From: Niebla homalea
Taxonomy: Eukaryota; Ascomycota; Lecanoromycetes; Lecanorales; Ramalinaceae
DNA: 64,000 bases
Assembly: GCA_019925105.1 (NCBI GenBank)
Contig: JAHGAU010000009.1
Span: 682,001 to 746,000, forward strand
Direction of reading: 5' to 3'
This document shows positions 53,365 through 63,806 of this stretch, in pieces; the stretch's first letter is position 1; each line of letters starts with the position of its first letter. A program made the translations under genes and the position numbers. The notes beneath the pieces are model-generated. The model saw nothing but the letters and a program-made list of their open reading frames with translations. It did no database searches and had not been told where the DNA came from.

Positions 53365-56300
53365 TTAGTCGCTGCTTTTTCCAATGCGTCTTTGCGCCAT
53401 CCGAAACATGCCACCGCGTAGAGGGACATCATCCCCTTCCATTGGCGTCTGCACTTCTCTGTCCTCATCTCCTGTTGTTTCTTGATCTTCCGTCAGGCCA
53501 GCGACTTCCTCCTCATGAGGTCTGTCCCCTGCTGTTTCGTTCGGCGTCTCTTGTCTCTCCTCTCCCGCTTCATCCGGATCTTCCTCCCGTGATTCTTCTT
53601 CCTCACCTCTGATGTCGTCCTCACTTGCCAGCATTGGCCCCTCCCCATCCAGTTCACCGCCACCCTCGTTCCGCGGCTCTGACTCACCACCACTATGCCT
53701 GAGGTCTTCCAGAAGCTGCGCTGCCAGCTTCGTCCTCGGACTGGGTTCCTGGGCCTCTGGACCGCCATGTCTTTGTAATGGCGTCGTCTGCCGGACAGTG
53801 CGCCCTTCCCCACTCCCTCGGGCGAGATTACCCAAGATCGACGCTGCGTGATTCGCCGGCGGACTTGCTGACTTGGAGGCCCCGCTTGGCCTCCCCGGTG
53901 TCTTGACCGTCGTTGTTTGTGTGATGGTGAGCACGTTACCGGAGGAACCCTTGCGGGTGTTCATCGAGCCCCCAGTGCGTTCCTCCACGTCCTGCTCTGC
54001 CACCACCACCTTCTCCTGCTCCTCCTCCTCCTCTTCCTCCCGCCCTAAATCATCTTGCACCTCAGCTTCCGGGGCAGTTTCCTTCTGCTTACCCTTCCCT
54101 TTCTCGGCTGCTGCTGCTGCTGCTGCTGCAGGCTTCTTGGAGCGAGTGCCCTTCGGCACCCTCCCCCTCCCCTTTTCCCTCCGCGCCGCCTTCCTTGCCT
54201 TCTCCCGCTCACTCCTCTTCTCCGCCGCGCGCGCCTCCCTCCAAGATTGCGTGCCCCATCCCCATGGGACACCCCAGGCGCGATAGAACATGTTGAAAGC
54301 GCTCTTGACCGTTGTGCTCATGAATGATACCGGTCTTGGTCCCCGAGTGGCAGCGCTGAGGGTGCGTGAAGAGGTGGAGGAGGCGGAGGCGGCGTCGCTG
54401 CCCCTGTAGGCGGTGCCGGAGCCTTTGCTGGATGACCCGAGGGCTTCGCTCCATGCATCATCCGGGATTCTTCGGGCCACCGCTCGAACCATCGATGTTT
54501 CGGATTCGGAGTGCTGTTTCTTGCGGGCTGATCCGGGTGATGGCGGATTATCCGTCTCAGCTGGATCACGGCGGGAGGAAGGGTTTTCGATGGGCCAGGA
54601 TCGGACGCGGCGGGTGTTGGTGACGGTGGCGAAGACGGTGGAGGAGTGGCGACGCTTGTGTCCTCTTTTGGGGGGGCCTTCATCTTCCTGGGAGCCCGGA
54701 GCAGGGTCTTCGAACGAGACGCTCGGATGTTGTTGGCTTGCGCCTTCTTCCGCTCCAGGATCCGGGATTCCAGTGCGGCGACGTCGCTTGGCGTCCCGCT
54801 TCCGTTGCCTTTCTTCCTTGTTGAGCTCGCCTACCGTCTTCCGCGGCCTTTTCAAGGTGTTGGGTTGGACGCTCGGAATGCTCAGGCCTGAGACGCCTCT
54901 GATCCCGCTGAGCTGTGGGGTAGGACCTGCCTGAGATCTTAAATCTCTATCACCTGGACGCCGAGGTGGTTGGACCTGAGCAGGGCGATCGTTAGGAGCC
55001 ACCGCTTCGCTTCCTTTGCTGGGCTTTAAAGTAGGGTTCATTTTCGAGCTTGGACCTGCTTGCGGTCTGGCATCGGCTTGTGACCTTAGATCGCTACGGT
55101 AATCAAACTCGCTTTCTTCGCTGCCTGAGACGTGGCTTCCATCGGTGTCCTCTTGCCGATCATAGTCTGGTGCAGAGGTTTGGGGTTCTATATTATCGTT
55201 AGTAGGATCGTCATTGTCACCCGTCTCTGCTTGAGCTGTATTTGCTTGAGATCCTTTTGTCATTTTTCGCCTTCTTGCGCCTGGGCCTTGCCGCTTGCTT
55301 CGAATAGAAGGGCGCCAGCCTAGCTTTCCACGCTCGTCAAAGTCTGGAGATCTGGGCACAGCTCTTTCGGAAGGCGGTAACAAGTTGTTCGCGTAGCCTG
55401 CGTTCTGTAAACCTACGCTATTATCCCAGACTGGAGCATTCCTCTTTTCGTCCTCGGCATTTCTATCACGTACAGGATTGACTCCGGCCTTGTGCTCTGA
55501 GAGTGGCGAGGGTTCGCTCCACTCATCGGCGTCCGGACGGTACGTTGGATCTTGAACTCGGCGCCTCTTCTTTGGGCTACCTGGTCCCTCCTCATGGTCT
55601 TCGGCATCTCCACTGAGGGGATCATCATCACCTTCGTCTTCTGCGCTGTGCCGATATGTTGTATCCGCGGGTTTGCCTCTTCCCTTCCCACGCCTCTTCG
55701 CTGTCGCAGAATTACCTTCGCCACTTTGCGGGTCAGCACCAGGCTTTTCGCTTTTCTTAGGAGGACGCCCTGGCCCTCTCTTTGGCTTTGCCTCTACTGC
55801 ATCATTAATGTCACCAGTCGTATTTATTCGCACGTGGGCTCTGGGGTTTTTCATAACTTTGTCTGCGATTTTCGGAGCTGCTGACTTTGGTGCTGTTACC
55901 GTTTCCTTAAATCTCGTGGGTCTGCTATTGCTGTCATCAAGAGACTCATCTTGAGATTTCCTACTGGGCCCGGCCGTATCGTGCTGTGTATCATCGACTG
56001 GTGGAGTTTTCATCTTTCTCCTACCCCTGCTGGTAGCACCCTTAGATTTACTAGCTGATGGCGCTTGTGTGCTATCGTTGTCCGCGCTTTCTCGGGATCT
56101 ATGATCTTTTGACATGGTCGCCTGTGTTTTGGCCCGAGTCATTTTCGCCGTGGCGTTCGGAGCAGCCTTTAATTCGCCTGTGGCCGTAGGAGCTGGTGGT
56201 TCTGACTCGCCATCTGCTCCCTCCGTTGCATCCTCGGTAGCTAATCCCTTTTTGTCTGCCTTTTTCCTAGTTCTGGTTGACTTTACTGCACCTTTCGACG

Positions 56301-57087
56301 CGGATCCTGGCTTAGCCTTAGCTTGAGCAGTTGATGGTTCAAGTTCGTCATCCTTATGGACTGCTTCATCGTCATCTTTTTCAGCTGTAGTACTTCTTGA
56401 AGATTTAGCCGTCCTATTCCTAGGCTTGGTGGTCTTTCCTGAACCCTTCGAAGCAGGGTTTTGGTTGAACTTGGATTGAGATGCTGCCGATTCATCGCCA
56501 TCGTCCCCTTCGTATGCTTCGTATCTCTCTGCCTCCGCTCTAGTGCTTTTGGATGATTTGGATGATTTAGTTGCCCCGTTCCTGGGTTTTGCGCGCTTTC
56601 CTGAAGCTTTCGAAGAAACCTTTACCTTGCCCTTAGATTTAGAGCCTGATGACGCCGGCTCGTTCTCTTCCTCGTCCGCTGCGTGCTCTACGGCAGCGGA
56701 CGAAGATGGTTCGGCGACTCCTTTTCGGGTACCTGCTTCCGCAGCATTCTTGTCGATCTTCACATCTACTTTTTGGCGCTTTCCCCTTGGCTTAGTCGGC
56801 TTTGCTTTCTTTGGAGCCGACTCGGAAGCCTTTCCTTCATCTCGAATCGCACTGCCCTCTCCTGCCTCGTCCTGTTCATCTTCCGGCTCTTCTTGCGGCT
56901 GTGACGGAATCGCGCCTTCAGTCTTTTTAGGCCTACCTTTCCTCTTGTTCCTGGTATCAGACGAGCTACCTTGCGCAGTCGATGTAGGCGGCTCTGCTGT
57001 GGTCTTCTTTCTTACCTTCGGAGGGGAAGATGCGGAGTACTTCTTGATGGGCTTTGTAATATTGTTCTGCGCTCGCGTACGTGCCAT
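53365..57087 (-). CDS. large charged AT-hook protein of unknown function
   Basis: A single exon of 1240 aa from the ATG at 57087 (MARTRAQNNITKPIKK). Two AT-hook-like cores are visible, KRKGRPKKTEG (about 48-58) and KRGPGRPPKKSEK (about 436-448). Residues of about 85-370 carry a loose repeat in which a Lys/Ser-rich block (SGKRAKPRNGATKSSKSSK near 162, SGKTTKPRNRTAKSSRSTT near 216, SASKGAVKSTRTRKKADKK near 262) alternates with acidic stretches. Near the middle of the C-terminal third is the only hydrophobic island, FNMFYRAWGVPWGWGTQSW, followed by a Lys/Arg/Ala-rich segment with an eight-Ala tract. The rest is acidic and disordered. These features suggest a nuclear, chromatin-associated protein. 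I do not recognise a family, and no enzymatic domain is visible. Confidence 0.7.
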   Translation of the reverse strand: MARTRAQNNITKPIKKYSASSPPKVRKKTTAEPPTSTAQGSSSDTRNKRKGRPKKTEGAIPSQPQEEPEDEQDEAGEGSAIRDEGKASESAPKKAKPTKPRGKRQKVDVKIDKNAAEAGTRKGVAEPSSSAAVEHAADEEENEPASSGSKSKGKVKVSSKASGKRAKPRNGATKSSKSSKSTRAEAERYEAYEGDDGDESAASQSKFNQNPASKGSGKTTKPRNRTAKSSRSTTAEKDDDEAVHKDDELEPSTAQAKAKPGSASKGAVKSTRTRKKADKKGLATEDATEGADGESEPPAPTATGELKAAPNATAKMTRAKTQATMSKDHRSRESADNDSTQAPSASKSKGATSRGRRKMKTPPVDDTQHDTAGPSRKSQDESLDDSNSRPTRFKETVTAPKSAAPKIADKVMKNPRAHVRINTTGDINDAVEAKPKRGPGRPPKKSEKPGADPQSGEGNSATAKRRGKGRGKPADTTYRHSAEDEGDDDPLSGDAEDHEEGPGSPKKRRRVQDPTYRPDADEWSEPSPLSEHKAGVNPVRDRNAEDEKRNAPVWDNSVGLQNAGYANNLLPPSERAVPRSPDFDERGKLGWRPSIRSKRQGPGARRRKMTKGSQANTAQAETGDNDDPTNDNIEPQTSAPDYDRQEDTDGSHVSGSEESEFDYRSDLRSQADARPQAGPSSKMNPTLKPSKGSEAVAPNDRPAQVQPPRRPGDRDLRSQAGPTPQLSGIRGVSGLSIPSVQPNTLKRPRKTVGELNKEERQRKRDAKRRRRTGIPDPGAEEGASQQHPSVSFEDPAPGSQEDEGPPKRGHKRRHSSTVFATVTNTRRVRSWPIENPSSRRDPAETDNPPSPGSARKKQHSESETSMVRAVARRIPDDAWSEALGSSSKGSGTAYRGSDAASASSTSSRTLSAATRGPRPVSFMSTTVKSAFNMFYRAWGVPWGWGTQSWREARAAEKRSEREKARKAARREKGRGRVPKGTRSKKPAAAAAAAAEKGKGKQKETAPEAEVQDDLGREEEEEEEQEKVVVAEQDVEERTGGSMNTRKGSSGNVLTITQTTTVKTPGRPSGASKSASPPANHAASILGNLARGSGEGRTVRQTTPLQRHGGPEAQEPSPRTKLAAQLLEDLRHSGGESEPRNEGGGELDGEGPMLASEDDIRGEEEESREEDPDEAGEERQETPNETAGDRPHEEEVAGLTEDQETTGDEDREVQTPMEGDDVPLRGGMFRMAQRRIGKSSD
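54107..54130 (-). repeat. GCT/AGC trinucleotide microsatellite encoding poly-Ala
   Basis: Eight consecutive triplets (GCT on the plus strand, with the last GCA) encode an Ala run in the AT-hook protein. Triplet slippage here would change the length of the run between strains without breaking the frame. Confidence 0.85.
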
Positions 57088-58507
57088 AATAGATGGACAG
57101 TCAACTCCCAGGGAGGGTTTCTGCAGGGTAGACACACGAGAACGAACCGAAGAATGGAATGGATTGCAGGAGGAAAAAATGCATAGGCTCCATGTTCCTA
57201 GTTTCCCAAGGCTCTAGAAAAGCATACTCGACCTTTGTTGTGCAGTCCGCTTTCAGCAATTGTCGAGCTTCATACTCCATCAACTGCTCGCGCTTGAGCC
57301 ACATAGACAAAGGCGCCTTGTAAAGTATTACCTTTTCCGAAAACGAGCCATAATCATTTCGACGCAATACGAACCCTGAAAGGAAGATGGGTGAAGGGAA
57401 GTAAATTGCACCTGATAGCTCTGGCAACACTATGGTACCATGCGTAGGGTTTCACATGAATCATGACTACCAAAAAGCACAAGACGAGAAGGGGAAAATA
57501 GGATTCAGAGTAAATCATACCATGAAGCACCTACTCTGTCTTTCGATTACAGAAAAGACCGGGCTTGAGGCGCTATGCATGCCATTTCACAGCACGATTT
57601 CTGGCGACGCTACACTTGGCATCGGGGGCGCCAGCCAGTAATATGGCTGAATGACCGATTCGCATTGGCATGCATCATGTTGAAAGTGGTTCGACCAGTG
57701 GCGGAAGAAGCCACGCGATATGAGCAATCGTGGGAAGGAGAGTCCTGAAGATTGAGACCTGCACGTCGACGATGATTCGCTGATAAATCTGAACCTTATC
57801 TACATGGTCATCTTTGGGAATCGTCACATTCTTGTTATCGTACGGAGTACGGAGGTACATGCTGGTTCATGCATGATAAGCATCAGCCGGCATGCATAAA
57901 TCGTACTCCGGAACTCGTATCGATTGGCCCCATGATATGATGATCGCGGTGTTGACAGTAACTGTGGATCTTACTAGAGCACGATCATAATAAACGCAAC
58001 AGAGTGTCCTTTGTAGAAGGCGTGTCTGTGTCACGGCCTGAAGTTGTTGTGAGGCGGATGACACATGTCCTGCATAGACTGTTCAGGTAAGTTTGTCACT
58101 CGAAACGTGGCAATGAGACGAATCATAGTTGGCTGGATTCACACATCATCCTGTTGCGCGCTTAAATTGCTTGAGTTAGTCACTCCATTGTACGACTATG
58201 ATTCGTGCATAGGCGAGGAAACCATCTGTTTATTGTGAGCACCTGCCTCATAAATTTCCGATATTACGAATGTATTGATTGACTATTAGGGAGGGGGGCT
58301 CACCAGAGTTGACGCGTCCGAGCGTCCACTTCATTGGTTCTTTGTAGCCCCTTGCGTCAGCCTGCCTCGAGTCTACTCATCCAATACGAAAATAGTCGGA
58401 AGCACCCCTTCCCGAAGCTCTTGCAAAAATTCTCTCAAATAGAAAAGTGGGGGGCTGACTCTCCTCTGAATTGATGTAGGACCAAGCGGAGAGATATCAG
58501 AGCGAAA
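57088..58507. other. 1.4-kb divergent intergenic region
   Basis: Between the AT-hook gene (minus) and GT34 gene (plus). A minus-strand frame of 109 codons (57430..57101) ends just upstream of the AT-hook ATG and could be a small gene or uORF, but has no recognised domain. A short direct repeat, TACGGAG-TACGGAG, lies near 57840-57853. Confidence 0.4.
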
Positions 58508-59721
58508 ATGGCCACCACGGCTTCAACACGATCGTTTCGGGGCACTCTCTTCATCCTACTGCTCCTCGTCGGCTATTACGTTGGGAACCCATTTTCGCGA
58601 CACTCAGCTACCTTCTTGAACCATGGCGATTCTGAGTCGTGGTTTGCGTGGACTCCATCTAACGAATATGTGGACAAGCCATCTTCCACCAACGATACCA
58701 ACCTAAATAATCTTCACCAAGGCGGCCCCAGGATTCGACAGGCCACCATGATCTATTATACTGGCAAAGTCAATATGGCCTACGAGCGAGCCATTGCATC
58801 CCACATGAGACATGGCGACAAATGGGGCGTTCCAACTCACGTTTTGCGCCACGACATTGTGGATGCTGGCTATTTCAACAAGCCGGCCTACTTGTTGGGT
58901 TTGCTCATCAACGAAATGGCCAAGCCTTATGACAAGCGAGCCGACTGGATCGTGTAAGCAGTGTCTCCTTGACCCCAACGAGCCGACGACTTGACTGACA
59001 ATCATCGCCCAGTTGGTTTGACGCAGACACGATATGCCTCAACCATGCGGTACCATGGACTCTCTTCCTCCCGCCTCCCGGATTCGAAGAGATTCACTTT
59101 CTCGGCACCAAGGACCAGAATGGCTTCAATGCGGGCATGTTCATGATCCGGGTACACGAGTGGAGTGTCAAAGCCATGTCGGAAGTGGTTGCGCTTCGCC
59201 AATTGAGGCCAGACGTCAAATGGGAATTCGACGATCAAGGCGCTATCGACTGGGTCCTCAACCGGTCTGGGTACGAGGAGCATTTCCTCTATCAGCCGCA
59301 CAATTGGTGGAACGCGTTCGGGATTCAGACACCGCCTCACACAACCGACCTCTTCCTTCTGCATTTCGCCGGTGTGGATTGCTGCGGCCAGCCAGACTCC
59401 AAGGCCACGGTCATGTCCCGCTGGCTGGACAAGTTAGACGTCAATCCGGATGAGTATTACACACCACTCCACAACATGACCCTGCCACGCGAGATTGACG
59501 CTTATTGGGACTTATTGGCCAACGTGCAAAAGACGCTCGGCGTGGCCGATGCGTGGCAGGGCCCTTCCCGATATAAGGGGAAAGATCTCCAGACGACCAG
59601 GGGGGAGCTTCAAAGGTCCGTCTACAGGGAGGCCGATGATCCACCCAGACTGCAGACTGGAGTTGCCAGTCTGGAGAACATCATGGCTGACGCAAAATCA
59701 AGTCCCAAAGATGCATCTTGA
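58508..59721 (+). CDS. GT34-family glycosyltransferase (galactosyl/mannosyltransferase, GMA12/MNN10-like)
   Basis: Two exons (58508..58953 and 59013..59721; 59-nt intron, GTAAGC, CTGAC branch site) encode 384 aa. A type II Golgi protein: short cytosolic tail, signal-anchor (GTLFILLLLVGYYVG), then a lumenal domain with the DxD metal-sugar motif in VWFDADTICLNH (about 149-160), FNAGMFMIRVHEWS, and HNWWNAFGIQTPP. It probably transfers galactose or mannose to cell-wall mannans or galactomannan, as Gma12 and Mnn10/Mnn11 do. The donor and linkage are not readable. Lumenal N-glycosylation sequons (NDT, NMT, NRS) are present. The intron falls just before the DxD motif. Confidence 0.85.
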
Positions 59722-60229
59722 TCAACCGGTGGATTAATTACTGTCTGAAGTTGGATTTAGGTTGGTGGCTTGGGGCGGGCATCTCTTTAACTTTATGCTT
59801 TACGGAGTATGCAATTATGTTGTACCTATTATGCTTTGATACCCAACGTAGAATCCATGGCAATGGTCAGGACCACTACCATTACCTAGCTATGAGCTGC
59901 TGCTTGCATTTTCTTGATACCTTAAGCAAACCATAAGCTTAATCGTTGCGAATGATGTATCTGGCGTAGATGATTCGTTTCGAAAATTGAAAATCGGCAA
60001 TGCGACAGACCCAATTTTCGCCCAGTTTGGAAACCAGTGATTTTTGGACCGCAATCTCAGCTTCATAAATATTCTACTTCCGCCATCTCGTTTGCCCTCT
60101 CACGCATCTACCCACCTGTCCAGCCATGTCATGGCACTCAGGACGCAGGGACGGTATCGGGAACCTGTATATAACACAATGTCTACCTCTCTGCGCGGTG
60201 TCCTGGCCCCCACGGTCCCAACTAGAATC
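59722..60229. other. intergenic
   Basis: 0.5 kb between the GT34 and DUF7514-like genes, both plus. AT-rich in its first half. No repeat and no recognised frame. Confidence 0.4.
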
Positions 60230-61827
60230 ATGGCCAGCTGTCGTGGAGACGAAGCCAGATTTTGGGGATACTTGATCACGTCTCACAAGACTGCGACGCC
60301 TGTTTTCGAGCAGCTGCTATTTGCAATTGCAAATTACATTGTAAGGCATCTTCAGTCTAAATGATGCTAAAGCGACTGATGTCCAGGTAGAGCTCAGAAA
60401 TCGCACCCTGGGACAACGGTCACCTCACCCCCAAGAAGCTTGCGACTTACTACCGAGTCATTGGAGGCGATTTCGACCCATTGTTCCTTGCCCAGTCCAG
60501 CTCCTCCCTATCGTTCGTGTACCAACGCATTGGCTGCTTCCACAGTCTTCTGCAGCCTGACAATAACCCCAACGCTCAACCGTCCATCCCAGTCTTGTCC
60601 CCTAAAGGTTTCGTGAGGTGGCAGACATTCGATCTTTTGCGGAGTCCTCGTGAACATGTCCCTTTACTTCAGACAGCAGTCAAGCGCCTTAACCTTGTCA
60701 ATCCTGCCAATGGCAAGCCATTCCCCAACTTCTTGCCTCAGGAAGCCCTGCCAACACAGCCAGACAAAGAAATCATTGCCTGGGAACAAAAAATAGCACA
60801 CCAGCTGTATGGTCGCATGTCCGAGGGAGAAAGACGAGCAACGGGTCCGCCTTTTGAGAAAGCAATAACCGATAGCGATCCTGAAAGCCCAACGTCAACC
60901 ACGGATACCCAGTCCCTCACCGATGCTCCAAGCTTCTCCTACAGTCCACGCGCTGCTCCCCACTTCAACACTCCATCTTCTCGACCTCGATCTGTCCCCC
61001 CTTCTGCCGCCCCATTTGCAAGTCCAGCCCTTGAATCTCGACCTATCCCACCCGAGCCATCGCGCAAAGCTCCCCGCTCCTACCCGACTCGTCCGAATAT
61101 CTCTTCGGGCTCACTTCCATATCAGCAGACCCGTGCTCCACCGCTCTGGACACACGCTAGATCAGCGAGCAATGTCTCCGCTTCATCGGTATCCTCGAGC
61201 TCATCCACGGTGACCACCGACTCCGATTCCCCTAGCCCAGATCAGGCGCAATCAAGAGGGCAAAGGCGGATGGGGCCGAACCATGAGCCGAGATTTCCTG
61301 GACGTCCGCCGCTGCACAGAACCGCGAGTCAGCCTATTCCTGCCACACGCAGTCCCTATTCAATGTATGGCTCCTGCCAAGACACTACGGTGCATTTGAA
61401 CCGTGTTTCTACAGGAGAAAACCGACCGCGGCAGTCCCCAGTGCCAGGGATTAATGTATCACAGCAGCAGCCAGGTCCAGGATCAAATGTAAAATGGCAG
61501 TACCCAGGTCCAGCCACTGGACGTGCAATTTCAACAGCGATGCACGCACAAGCACCGGCCTGGCATCCACCTCCTCCATATTGGCCGCAGCCGCCGTCGA
61601 GATCACATGCGGCACCGGGAGACCCGCACCTTCATCGAGCCAGGTCCATGGGCGGTGCGAAGTCACCTGGTGTCAATCACCAGGATCACGGAAGGCGGAA
61701 CGGCATTTGGGGAGACCAGAATCCTAGAAGCAGGAGTGGGGACTGGAATGGCCAGGATCCTAGAGGGCGGAGTGGGGACTGGGGTCGCCACGTATCCAGA
61801 AGGCGGAGCGGGGGATTGCGAGATTGA
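60230..61827 (+). CDS. DUF7514-like fungal protein with repetitive C-terminus
   Basis: Two exons (60230..60340 and 60391..61827; 50-nt intron, GTAAGG...GGTAG) encode 515 aa. The ATG at 60230 begins MASCRGDEARFWGYLI. The splice joins it to SSEIAPWDNGHLTPKKLA and YYRVIGGDFDPLFLAQ, restoring the layout of a conserved domain of about 150 aa found in filamentous fungi (a long acidic helical block ending in GFVRWQTFDLL and PNFLPQEALP). The rest is Ser/Pro/His-rich and disordered. The last 45 residues are a 12-residue repeat (R-x-R-S-G-D-W). The domain name is from memory. No function is known to me. No signal peptide or transmembrane segment. Confidence 0.75.
61685..61820 (+). repeat. 36-bp coding minisatellite, about 3.7 copies
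   Basis: Units start at 61685, 61721, 61757 and 61793, all 36 bp apart. The two middle copies are close (ATCCTAGA, then GGAGTGGGGACTGG), with the first and last more diverged. Because 36 is a multiple of three, the repeat adds a 12-residue block (consensus about DPRxRSGDWxxx) to the C-terminus of the DUF7514-like protein without frameshift. Confidence 0.8.
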
Positions 61828-62266
61828 CCTTATCACAAGGATATTTAAGGCGGACGTTAAGGGTGCATGCCATAAGGCCATTCGAACTTATCGTTGTGAT
61901 AGACTTTTTCTTCTTCCTTTTGATACCCACATCTGAATAGAGAACATGCCGTGCAACAAAGCCAAAATCCAGGGCTTTGCTTTCCTTAGGCAAAACAAAG
62001 CCAGGCACTGATGTGTATTGACAAGGTTGCGCATTAACCATGGCTGCTCATATCTTGCCATCACAAATCTGGCTCAAGCCTAGTCTGACGCCTGCATTAT
62101 TGACCTTGCTAAGATTGGTTTCTGAACCTTCCATCGGGTCGTCCTCAAGTCTTGCTGCAGCCTAAAAGGCCTACCTATGACCTCAGGTTGCCAATCGCTG
62201 CCAGATCGCTTCATAACTTGGTCTTCTCCCCCTCTCCATCAGCACGATCCCATATCAAACCGAAAA
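61828..62266. other. intergenic
   Basis: 0.44 kb between the DUF7514-like and Gig1-like genes, both plus. It contains the second gene's promoter. Nothing further recognised. Confidence 0.4.
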
Positions 62267-63274
62267 ATGCCGTCCTCGGCCACCAACACCCCCTACTGGC
62301 AGAACAACCTCCCCCCCACCCTCCAACCCCAAACCTGCCCCCCCTTCCTCGTCGACATCTCCGAGCGCAACAAATCCATCCTGCTCTCCCCGCAAGCCGA
62401 CTACGTCCCCATGTCCTGGTCCGAGATCCAGGACGTCGTCGGCCGGGACGACATGCCGGCCTTTCGACGGGCACCGCTGGATCTGCGGAGGTATCTCGAA
62501 TTTGTGTGGGGGATCCAGCAGCGTTGGCAGGGTGGGGTGATGGGGTTTGTGACGGCGAGGAGGCTGGGATGGGGGGTGGGGAAAGGGGGAGAGTTGGTGG
62601 TGGGCAGTGGTGGGAAGGGGGGTTTTGAGGATGAAGGTAGGTCTGACCTTTCTTTCCTTCCTTCCTATGTTCCACTGATTTGTTTATTTCTATTATCCTT
62701 GGTTGTTTGTAAAAGCGTCATCCAAGATTCTCATGCTGCTGCATTTCTGCGAAATCTGGTGATATCGACGCCCGGTTGCTTTGGGGGGCCCCGGTCTTTA
62801 TTGAAGAATGCAATCAACATTAGGTGATGTCAAGGTCCTCTTCAACGACTGGCCTTATGGAGTTGAAAAGGGTATCAGCCATCTCGTGGTGTGGACCAAA
62901 TTCGAGCTTGACACGGACGGGGAAAAGGGGAAATTGACGGCGCCGGCGAGGGAGAGGGTCGACCGATTTGTCAACGAAACATTTGGAGAGAAGGTTGGCA
63001 GGGATAAGGTAAGGATCTTGCCATCTCGCATACCCGTGTGTCACTTCTGCATCCCTCCGGGTCTGTGCATTCGTGGTGTTTTTACGTAAATTCGAGGATT
63101 TTACGTAAGGAAAGGAATTGGAAGAACCTAAAGTCCGTGCATGCGGTCGAGCATTTCCATGTGATGCTCAATCATGTGGACGTGGACTTCTTGAGAGAGA
63201 TCACCAACGGCGATCGACCGCTATGCGGCTTGGTCGAGGAGGAGGAGGCATTCCGAGAGCTGGTGAAACCCTGA
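62267..63274 (+). CDS. DUF3605 protein, N-acetylglucosamine-induced protein 1 (Gig1)-like
   Basis: Three exons (62267..62636, 62824..63008, 63110..63274) encode 239 aa; introns are 187 and 101 nt. The ATG at 62267 gives [14 protein letters not shown]. Family blocks in order: [88 protein letters not shown], and [15 protein letters not shown]. These match the DUF3605 family that includes Candida Gig1, induced by N-acetylglucosamine. Molecular function is unknown; enzymatic residues cannot be named with confidence. The first intron's acceptor (ATTAG) and the third exon's acceptor (CGTAAG) are weaker than usual. Confidence 0.85.
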
Positions 63275-63806
63275 ACGTATGTTCATCCTGATGAAAGGAA
63301 TTGTACGGCCTGGATGAATGCCACCTGTATTTCTTAAACCAGTATCATGACTACTGTAACTTGTCTTGAGCGTTGTGTAGTAAAACAACGGAGCCTACAC
63401 GCGACAGTGACGCCGTGGCAGCATTAAAATTCGGTTCAAATGTCGCCAAAAGGCTCAGGTCTGCGCGGCACCGTTTAGCAGTGGGGGTATATTACTGAAG
63501 AAAGGACGGGAAAGCTGCATTCTCTATGCTAGAAATTCAGGAGCCCAGGTAATACATACATGATTATGTGGTTAATCGGAGGCACATGTCGGTTCAAAGT
63601 TAAACAATCGGTACTCTCTAAATGATTGCAAAATGTCTAAGATAGATCCAAAAATGATGACAAGTGAGAAGGCGCCATATTGTGCTTGCGCAAATACAAG
63701 ACTCAAAGCGGGTATCGTGTGAACGGAACAAGATATTGAAACCAGATCCTCTTTCAAACAATCATATCAAAGCAATAGGCGCACTCATTCACTCTCACCC
63801 TTCGTA
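63275..63806. other. intergenic, convergent 3' regions
   Basis: 0.53 kb between the Gig1-like gene (plus) and the right-edge gene (minus). I checked the GGTTCAAAT near 63432 as a possible tRNA B box and found no cloverleaf around it. Confidence 0.4.

Noticed and set aside
57101..57430. 109-codon minus-strand frame directly upstream of the AT-hook gene
   Set aside because: It has no recognised domain and overlaps what should be the promoter and 5' UTR. Kept only as a possibility in the intergenic entry.
57840..57856. TACGGAGTACGGAG direct repeat as a possible transposon end
   Set aside because: Such short repeats are common in ascomycete intergenic DNA. I found no inverted partner or transposase nearby.
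63425..63480. tRNA-like B box (GGTTCAAAT)
   Set aside because: No matching A box at the right distance and the flanks do not form an acceptor stem or cloverleaf.
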